Of a stretch of DNA of 20,533 bases, positions 6,405 to 11,415 are shown piece by piece. A program made the position numbers and the translations under genes. Under the pieces are notes generated by a model, which saw only the letters and a program-made list of their open reading frames with translations, was not told the origin of the DNA and did no database searches. Position 1 is the stretch's first letter. Each line of letters opens with the position of its first letter. Origin of the DNA: a virus; IMG/VR virus record IMGVR_UViG_3300025132_000396, positions 1 through 20,533 of that record, one strand, 5' to 3'.

Positions 6405-7076
6405 ATGGGTACACCAGCGTGGTCGTTCAGTCGTATAAAGGCGTTTCAACAATGCCCTAAGCAGTTTTACCATGAGAAGGTGCTCAAGCAGTACCCGTTC
6501 AAGGAGTCTGAGGCCACGCTTTACGGTACGGCTTTCCATGAAGCGGCGGAAGAATACATCCGCGACGGTGGTGAGCTAGACCCACGGTTCGACTACGCTA
6601 AAGACATGTTGGATGTGCTGGACGCCAAGAAAGGTGAAAAGCTGTGTGAGATCCAGATGGGGTTGACTAGAAACCTAAAGCCATGTGGATTCTATGATAA
6701 AGATGTTTGGTTTCGCGGTATCGCTGACTTAATCATCTTAGACAGAGAAGGCAAGGTAGCGTGGGTAATTGACTACAAGACCGGTAAGTCGGCAAGGTAT
6801 GCGGATAAAGGGCAGCTAGAGCTTATGGCGTTGGCGACCTTCAAGCACTACCCTGAAGTAGAAACTGTACGAGCTGGCCTAGTATTCGTTGTTAGTAACG
6901 ACTTAATAAAAGACCGGTACACGTTGGAAGACGAAGAACGGTTGTGGAAGAAATGGCTTAGTAACCATAGGGATATGGAAGCAGCCTTTGAGAAAGACGT
7001 GTGGAACCCAAAACCCAGTGGGCTGTGCAAAGCATGGTGCCCTGTGTTGGAATGCCCACATAACGGGAAGAACTGA
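6405..7076 (+). CDS. RecB/Cas4-like PD-(D/E)XK exonuclease with Cys cluster, 223 aa
   Basis: The order of motifs is that of RecB-family nucleases: FSRIKAFQQCPKQFY at the N-terminus (Cys17), YGTAFHEAAEEYI (His45), RGIADLIIL (Asp108), AWVIDYKTGK (Asp123, Lys125) and GQLELMALATF (motif with Gln137). The C-terminus has LCKAWCPVLECPHNG (Cys208, Cys212, Cys217), which with Cys17 could hold a 4Fe-4S cluster as in Cas4 and AddB. Family members degrade DNA ends, often 5'-3', to prepare recombination. The start is ATG 6405 with a weak leader (GTTGGGATAG), one base after the upstream stop. No cas1 or cas2 gene is near, so this is a phage recombination or degradation nuclease rather than a CRISPR adaptation gene. 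Confidence 0.9.
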   Translation: MGTPAWSFSRIKAFQQCPKQFYHEKVLKQYPFKESEATLYGTAFHEAAEEYIRDGGELDPRFDYAKDMLDVLDAKKGEKLCEIQMGLTRNLKPCGFYDKDVWFRGIADLIILDREGKVAWVIDYKTGKSARYADKGQLELMALATFKHYPEVETVRAGLVFVVSNDLIKDRYTLEDEERLWKKWLSNHRDMEAAFEKDVWNPKPSGLCKAWCPVLECPHNGKN

Positions 7077-7375
7077 TGCCGTATAAGAACAAAGCAGACC
7101 GTAAGAAGCAGAAAAACCCACCAGTAGGTAGCCCTGCACACGAAGCCCGAATGGAAAGACAACGTGCTAGGCGTGCTATGGACAAGGTGGGGCGCGATGC
7201 CAACAAGAATGGCAAAGCTGACAAGCGTGAAGGCAAAGATGTCAGCCACAACAAGATGTTGAGTAAGGGTGGCAGCAATAAAGACGGCGTACGTATAGAG
7301 AGCAAGAGCGCTAATCGCAGCCGTAATGGGCAGAAGCCCAAGAAAGCGGGGCATAGACCTCGACGTAGGCAGTGA
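7076..7375 (+). CDS. Very basic HNH-like protein, 99 aa
   Basis: ATG 7076 overlaps the upstream TGA, with GGGAAGAAC just before it. The protein is strongly basic: the N-terminal 50 residues are almost all charged (KADRKKQKNPP, RMERQRARRAMDK). Residues 54-84 (KDVSHNKMLSKGGSNKDG, then SANRSRNG) match the core of small phage HNH proteins, which typically read VDH-x-PLSKGGSN and then S-x-NRSxxG. Here the Asp of the DH pair is Ser57 and the His is His58; Asn80 is kept. No zinc-binding cysteines are present. It may be a weak or inactive nuclease or simply a DNA-binding protein. HNH assignment is by motif resemblance only. Confidence 0.7.
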   Translation: MPYKNKADRKKQKNPPVGSPAHEARMERQRARRAMDKVGRDANKNGKADKREGKDVSHNKMLSKGGSNKDGVRIESKSANRSRNGQKPKKAGHRPRRRQ

Positions 7376-7473
7376 GTAAGAACGACGTAAAGACAGGCAT
7401 ACTGGTCGGTATCGGTATTATCGTGACGATCAATCTACTGTCTTTAATCCTTACTTTGGTAATAACAGTTTAG
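7372..7473 (+). CDS. 33-aa single-pass membrane peptide
   Basis: GTG 7372 overlaps the upstream TGA (GTGA, 4 nt), the same coupling used elsewhere in this operon. The frame encodes a short polar start (MSKNDVKTG) followed by about 24 uninterrupted hydrophobic residues (ILVGIGIIVTINLLSLI and on to the end) and a TAG at 7471-7473. It is the last gene before the hairpin cluster. A single-pass inner-membrane peptide is clear from the sequence. The function is unknown; a holin-like or regulatory role is possible but not supported by a partner lysis gene in this window. Confidence 0.55.
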   Translation: MSKNDVKTGILVGIGIIVTINLLSLILTLVITV

Positions 7474-7474
7474 A

Positions 7475-7499
7475 CCAAGGCGGACTTCCTGCCTGTTGG
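7475..7499 (+). other. Imperfect hairpin after the membrane peptide gene
   Basis: CCAAGGC (7475-7481) can pair with GCC-TG-TTGG (7491-7499) with a two-base bulge. No T-run follows, so on its own it is not an intrinsic terminator. It may protect the 3' end of the operon transcript. Confidence 0.3.
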
Positions 7500-7506
7500 C
7501 ACCGTT

Positions 7507-7538
7507 CCCGTCCGGTGTGGTCGCATGGCGGGCTTTTT
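7507..7538 (+). terminator. Probable intrinsic terminator
   Basis: CCCG-T-CC (7507-7513) pairs with GGCGGG (7527-7532) with one bulged T, followed directly by CTTTTT (7533-7538). It lies 34 bp after the stop of the last gene of the operon. The stem is short with a long loop, so efficiency is uncertain. Confidence 0.5.
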
Positions 7539-7541
7539 AAC

Positions 7542-7574
7542 CGCGTGTAGTGGACACCCACTTCGCGCTTTTTT
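7542..7574 (+). terminator. Second probable intrinsic terminator
   Basis: CGCG (7542-7545) pairs with CGCG (7564-7567); an inner stem GTGG/CCAC (7550-7553 with 7558-7561) closes an ACAC loop. C and then six T follow (7568-7574). It lies just upstream of the helicase start codon at 7589, so transcription of that gene must either read through or begin downstream of or within this region. Confidence 0.5.
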
Positions 7575-7579
7575 GCATG

Positions 7580-7586
7580 GGAGAAC
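7580..7586 (+). promoter_or_regulatory. GGAGAAC ribosome binding site deciding the helicase start
   Basis: GGAGAAC precedes ATG 7589 by 2 nt; counted from GGAG the spacing is 5 nt. The same 7-mer precedes the starts at 3273, 9173 and 10571. It favours ATG 7589 over GTG 7550 in the same frame, which would sit inside the terminator hairpin. Confidence 0.65.
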
Positions 7587-7588
7587 TG

Positions 7589-9124
7589 ATGCAAGTGATA
7601 GATAACAAGGCGCTACTACTGCGCCTACGTGACCCGCAACGTATTACAACGATTATACCGAAGAGCAAAGAGCTATCGGATAACAGAGTGGTAGTTAACT
7701 GGGGTGTCGAAGAAACCCGTGTGCTAAAGAACTTAGGTATAGATGCACCCTCACCTATCAGCACACAATACGAATGGACGGGCAAGTTCTCACCAATGAG
7801 GCACCAGAAGACTACTTCTGAGTTCTTTACCATAAACAAGCGGGGGTTCTGCTTCAACGAGCAGGGTACAGGCAAGACTGCTAGTGCTATCTGGGCAGCG
7901 GATTACTTAATGAACAAGGGGTATGTGAGCCGTGCTCTAGTTGTATGCCCCCTATCTATCATGCACTCTGCGTGGGCAGACGATCTGTTTACCTTCGCTA
8001 TGCACCGTACGGTAGATGTGGCCTATGGGCCACCCAAGAAACGAAAGCAAATCATAGAGAACGGCTCTGATTTCGTCATTATTAACTACGACGGTGTAGA
8101 GATAGTGGCAGACGCTATCGCAGATGGCGGGTTTGATCTGATTATCGTAGACGAAGCTACACACTATAAGAACCCGCAGACAAAACGCTGGAAGACCCTG
8201 AACAAACTACTGAACCCTGAGACGTGGTTGTGGATGATGACAGGCACACCAGCAGCACAAAGCCCATTGGATGCGTACGGTCTGGCTAAACTTGTTAACC
8301 CGTCAGCCGTACCTAGATTCTTTAGTTCGTTCCGCGATCAGGTCATGGTCAAGGTGACTAACTTCAAGTGGGTGCCCAAGGACACAGCGACAGACACCGT
8401 GTTCAACGCATTGCAGCCAGCGATACGGTTTACCAAAGACGAATGCCTTGATCTACCTGACATGATCTATGTCAAACGTGAAGTAGAACTGACCCGCCAG
8501 CAGATCAAATACTACAAAGAACTTAAAAGTAAGATGGTTATGCAAGCGTCCGGCGAGCAAATAACCGCAGTCAACGCAGCCGTAGGTATGAATAAGCTAC
8601 TGCAAATATCTGCCGGTGCTGTCTACACAGATGACGGTGAGTCCCTAGAGTTCGACATAAAGCACCGATATAAGGTACTGCGCGAAGTCATAGACGAATC
8701 TAGCAAGAAGGTACTTGTATTTGTGCCATTCAAGCACGTCATAGATATTCTGGCGGACAAGCTCACCGCCGATGGCATACCCACTAGCATAATTCGTGGT
8801 GATGTTTCGGGCGCAAAACGTACCGAAATCTTCAAACAGTTCCAACAGACCGATACTCCACAGGTGCTAGTCATTCAGCCACAAGCAGCAGCACACGGCG
8901 TAACACTCACCGCTGCGAACACCGTAGTGTGGTGGGGGCCAACCAGCTCTTTGGAAACATACGCACAGGCTAACGCACGGGTGCACAGACAGGGGCAAGA
9001 CCACAAGTGTACGGTGGTACAGCTACAAGGCTCGTTTGTAGAGAAGAGAGTGTATGCGCTACTAGATAGTAGAATAGACGTACACACAAAAATGATTGAT
9101 TTATACAACGAGATACTTGATTAA
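7589..9124 (+). CDS. SNF2-family DNA helicase/translocase, 511 aa
   Basis: Superfamily 2 ATPase of the SNF2 type. In the 511-residue form the motifs are: MRHQKTTSEFF (Q-like region, about 70-80), Walker A NEQGTGKTAS (Lys96), LVVCPLSIMHSAW (motif Ia, about 118-129), IIVDEATHYKNP (DEAT, 188-191), WMMTGTPAAQSP (motif III, about 216-225), VLVFVPFKHVIDILADKL (motif IV), then VLVIQPQAAAHGVTLTAAN and motif VI QANARVHRQGQ (Arg464, Arg467). It has no extra nuclease or zinc domain. Phage SNF2 proteins are common in replication and recombination modules and probably move along double-stranded DNA to displace proteins or drive branch migration. GTG 7550 would add 13 residues but lies inside the terminator-like hairpin and lacks a ribosome binding site. 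Confidence 0.92.
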   Translation: MQVIDNKALLLRLRDPQRITTIIPKSKELSDNRVVVNWGVEETRVLKNLGIDAPSPISTQYEWTGKFSPMRHQKTTSEFFTINKRGFCFNEQGTGKTASAIWAADYLMNKGYVSRALVVCPLSIMHSAWADDLFTFAMHRTVDVAYGPPKKRKQIIENGSDFVIINYDGVEIVADAIADGGFDLIIVDEATHYKNPQTKRWKTLNKLLNPETWLWMMTGTPAAQSPLDAYGLAKLVNPSAVPRFFSSFRDQVMVKVTNFKWVPKDTATDTVFNALQPAIRFTKDECLDLPDMIYVKREVELTRQQIKYYKELKSKMVMQASGEQITAVNAAVGMNKLLQISAGAVYTDDGESLEFDIKHRYKVLREVIDESSKKVLVFVPFKHVIDILADKLTADGIPTSIIRGDVSGAKRTEIFKQFQQTDTPQVLVIQPQAAAHGVTLTAANTVVWWGPTSSLETYAQANARVHRQGQDHKCTVVQLQGSFVEKRVYALLDSRIDVHTKMIDLYNEILD

Positions 9125-9172
9125 CGTAGCGTTTGGCATTACATTACATATCTAGGTACATGGAGAACCAAT

Positions 9173-9583
9173 ATGGCAGAAGATGATAAAGGACTTAACG
9201 CTAAACTCATACGGGCGTACATGAAGCTCCGCGAGAAGCGTTCAGAACTGAAGTCTGAATTTGAAGCCCAAGATAAAGTGTTTGAAGAGAACATGAACCT
9301 CCTGAAAGAGCGGATGTTGGAATACTTCAAGCAGCCAGAAAACGAGGGTGCCACTAACTTCAGCAGCGAGGAAGGTATGTTTATACGTACCACCAAGACG
9401 AAATACTGGACTGATGACTGGGAAAGTTTTCATAAATTCGTTGTGGAAGAGAACGCACCGGAACTTCTGGAGAAGCGGGTAGCGCAGGGCAACATGAAGC
9501 AATACTTGGAAGATAATCCTGACAAGCTGCCGATGGGCCTTAACACCACTACCGAATACACCATAACCGTGAGGAAAAAATAG
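9173..9583 (+). CDS. Conserved phage protein of unknown function, 136 aa
   Basis: The start is ATG 9173 with GGAGAAC at 9162-9168. The N-terminal half is a long charged helix (LIRAYMKLREKRSELKSEFE, then LLKERMLEYFKQ), probably a coiled coil. The C-terminal half has a compact pattern: RTTKTKYWTDDWESFHKFVV, LLEKRVAQGNMKQYLEDNP, LPMGLNTTTEYTITVRKK. I recognise this overall pattern from phage replication regions, where it recurs beside ssDNA-binding protein genes, but know no demonstrated function. The gap to the helicase gene is 48 bp with nothing notable except ATTACATTACA. The last base of the stop is the first base of the next GTG, so the following gene is coupled. Confidence 0.75.
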   Translation: MAEDDKGLNAKLIRAYMKLREKRSELKSEFEAQDKVFEENMNLLKERMLEYFKQPENEGATNFSSEEGMFIRTTKTKYWTDDWESFHKFVVEENAPELLEKRVAQGNMKQYLEDNPDKLPMGLNTTTEYTITVRKK

Positions 9584-9870
9584 TGTCAGAAGAGGCATAC
9601 GTTGAAATAGAGCAGGTTGCGGAACACTTCAAAGTGTCTGTATCTACCATTAGAACGTGGATTAGGAACGGGCAGATACCCAGAGACGGTTGTTTTATCA
9701 AGATTGGTAAGACATATCGGTTCAAACTGTCTGAAGTGGATAAATCTGTAGCCCGATTAAATTCTGAAACAGCATTAGGAATTTCTGCAACAGACTTGGA
9801 TAGGCAATCTGAGATAGGTTTTGACGAATCTGTGGGCGAAGTTGTTGCTGATTTAGACGAGGATCTGTAG
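9583..9870 (+). CDS. Excisionase/MerR-like HTH protein, 95 aa
   Basis: GTG 9583 overlaps the upstream TAG by one base. Residues 5-55 are a winged helix-turn-helix of the excisionase/MerR type: YVEIEQVAEHFKVSVSTIRT, then WIRNGQIPRDGCFIKIGKTY and RFKLSEVDK. The remaining 40 residues are acidic and end in VVADLDEDL. Such domains bind and bend DNA; in phages they serve as excisionases, repressors or DNA-binding adaptors. There is no integrase in the window, and the gene sits between two conserved replication-region proteins, so a replication or regulatory role is more likely than excision (inference). Confidence 0.75.
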   Translation: MSEEAYVEIEQVAEHFKVSVSTIRTWIRNGQIPRDGCFIKIGKTYRFKLSEVDKSVARLNSETALGISATDLDRQSEIGFDESVGEVVADLDEDL

Positions 9871-10559
9871 TGTCGGACGGCACCTTTAGGCGCGTAAGTA
9901 TCAGAGACGGGAAGTTCCGCACTGCCGTAGGTGGTAAAGAGACGCTTATCGACTCTGACACCATAGACGTAGTCATACTCAATGCTGCACCCAGAGGCCG
10001 CATGTTTTATGGCGATGCCTATGATGCGGGTAAGAAGTCAGCCCCTATATGCTGGTCATCGACCACTAAGATGCCTGACCCAGATGTGCCTGCCGATACT
10101 AAGCAAGCCACACGCTGCATGGATTGCCCACAGAACATAAAAGGTTCAGGGGATGGCAACTCCCGTGCGTGTAAATACTCACAGCGTTTAGCTGTCACTT
10201 TGGAGGATAACCCAGAAGAAATATACCAATTGCAGTTACCAGCAAATGCTTTGTTTGGTGACGCACAACGGGGTTGGATGTCTATGCAGAACTATGCAAA
10301 GCACTTACATAAGCACGATACCTCGGTGATAACCATTATTACTCGGATATGTTTCGAGAATGACGGTTATATACCAAAACTTCGGTTTCGCCCTGTACGG
10401 GTGTTGAAACCTGAAGAGCTAGAAGTCGCTGTGGAAATGAGCAGCCACCCAGATACCGAACGTGCTTTGACTATGGTCAAGCCTGATGAGGGCAACGCAC
10501 CAACGTCAATGTTCGAGCCGGTAGACGGGTTTGTTTATGACGCAGCTAACAACAATTAG
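9870..10559 (+). CDS. Conserved Cys-containing phage protein, 229 aa, possible DNA-binding role
   Basis: GTG 9870 overlaps the upstream TAG by one base. The sequence has a beta-rich N-terminal part (RRVSIRDGKFRTAVGGKETL, VVILNAAPRGRMFYGDAY), then a cysteine cluster (ICWSS, RCMDCPQNIKGSGDGNSRACKYSQRLAV) with four conserved-looking Cys that could bind zinc, then another beta-rich section (EIYQLQLPANALFGD, PKLRFRPVRVL). I know this architecture from many phage genomes beside DUF2815-type genes, usually without a function. Together with the next gene it may form part of the ssDNA-binding machinery; that is inference from context only. Confidence 0.7.
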   Translation: MSDGTFRRVSIRDGKFRTAVGGKETLIDSDTIDVVILNAAPRGRMFYGDAYDAGKKSAPICWSSTTKMPDPDVPADTKQATRCMDCPQNIKGSGDGNSRACKYSQRLAVTLEDNPEEIYQLQLPANALFGDAQRGWMSMQNYAKHLHKHDTSVITIITRICFENDGYIPKLRFRPVRVLKPEELEVAVEMSSHPDTERALTMVKPDEGNAPTSMFEPVDGFVYDAANNN

Positions 10560-10570
10560 GAGAACTAACG

Positions 10571-11329
10571 ATGCACATTATTAAAAATGTGACCGCGCAC
10601 TACCCACACTTGGATCAGCCATACAAGTGGAGTGACGCGCAAAATAGGACGATGCCCTGCTCATACAAAGAAAATGGGGCAGCGTACGATCTACAGTGGA
10701 TCATGTCTGGTGGCGAAGCCAAGCAGCTCATGGCGGCTATGGAAGTGGCTTATGAAGAGAAGAAACAGGATGGTTGGCCTGCCAGTATAGAGATACCGTT
10801 CAAGAAGCAGGAAGACAAGACTTGGCTACATAAGGCTACGTTGGAAGCAGCTTATCAGGGTGAAGAAACTAAGCCGCCCAAGCAGTTCGATTCAAAGAAC
10901 AACGAATTACCTAAAGATTTTAGACTAACTACGGGTAGCACCATCAACGTACAAGTGAGTATGCACCCTTGGTCTAGGGATGGTAGCTCCGGCGTTAAAT
11001 TACGTGTCCGTCAGGTGCAAGTTCTACAGTACAAGCCAGAGCCTGTACGTGCAGCGTTCGATGTAGTCGAAGACGGCTTCACTATGGAAGATGTTGGCGG
11101 CAGTGCGTTTACAGCAGTGTCTGATGATTCTTTCGGAGAAGAACCCGCTGTTGCAGAAACCCCCGTTGCAGAAGCACCCAAGAAAAGTGCTAAGGCCGAT
11201 GCCTTTGGGGATGACGACGAAGAAGTTGTAGCGGAACCCAAGAAGAAGGTGGTCAAGAAGTCTGCCCCCGCCAAAGCTGAGAAGGACGAAAAGTTAGCCT
11301 CTGTCCTAGACGAATGGTTCGACGACTAA
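10571..11329 (+). CDS. gp2.5/DUF2815-like single-stranded DNA-binding protein, 252 aa
   Basis: The N-terminal about 165 residues look like the OB-fold core of phage DUF2815/gp2.5-type proteins: MHIIKNVTAHYPHLDQPYKW, WPASIEIPFKKQEDKTWL, TINVQVSMHPW and GVKLRVRQVQVLQY. A long low-complexity linker with alternating acidic and Lys/Ala-rich stretches follows (about 185-240). The extreme C-terminus is acidic with aromatic residues (SVLDEWFDD), the kind of tail that SSB and T7 gp2.5 use to contact polymerase and helicase. The start is ATG 10571 with AGGAGAAC just upstream. I infer it coats single-stranded DNA and recruits the polymerase, helicase-primase or nucleases of this cluster. Family assignment is by resemblance, moderately sure. 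Confidence 0.65.
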   Translation: MHIIKNVTAHYPHLDQPYKWSDAQNRTMPCSYKENGAAYDLQWIMSGGEAKQLMAAMEVAYEEKKQDGWPASIEIPFKKQEDKTWLHKATLEAAYQGEETKPPKQFDSKNNELPKDFRLTTGSTINVQVSMHPWSRDGSSGVKLRVRQVQVLQYKPEPVRAAFDVVEDGFTMEDVGGSAFTAVSDDSFGEEPAVAETPVAEAPKKSAKADAFGDDDEEVVAEPKKKVVKKSAPAKAEKDEKLASVLDEWFDD

Positions 11330-11343
11330 ACGCTAACTAATTT

Positions 11344-11390
11344 CCGTGGCTAGGATTTCCGAAAAGGGCGTGCCGATGCCCCTGCCACGG
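11344..11390 (+). promoter_or_regulatory. Nested stem-loop in the leader of the primase-helicase gene
   Basis: CCGTGGC (11344-11350) pairs perfectly with GCCACGG (11384-11390). Inside, GGGCGT (11366-11371) pairs with ATGCCC (11376-11381), one G-U included, around a GCCG loop. There is no T-run after it, so it is not a standard terminator. It lies 25 nt before ATG 11416, within the 86-bp gap, and that start has only a weak ribosome binding site (TGAGTAAG). It may control translation or mark an RNA processing site (inference). Confidence 0.45.
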
Positions 11391-11415
11391 TGTCTCTCGG
11401 TTTTGAGTAAGCATT

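Noticed and set aside
6405-7076. Cas4 gene of a CRISPR system
   Set aside because: Motifs fit Cas4/RecB-type nucleases, but no repeat array, cas1 or cas2 is present; phage replication context explains it better.
7550-7588. GTG 7550 as helicase start
   Set aside because: It lies inside the terminator-like hairpin and lacks a ribosome binding site, while ATG 7589 follows GGAGAAC.
9125-9172. ATTACATTACA in the 48-bp gap as a promoter or iteron
   Set aside because: A single short imperfect repeat without a matching -35 element or further copies.
9583-9870. Excisionase as evidence for a temperate phage with an att site
   Set aside because: No integrase or attachment-site repeat is seen in the window; MerR/excisionase-type HTH domains are used widely for other purposes.
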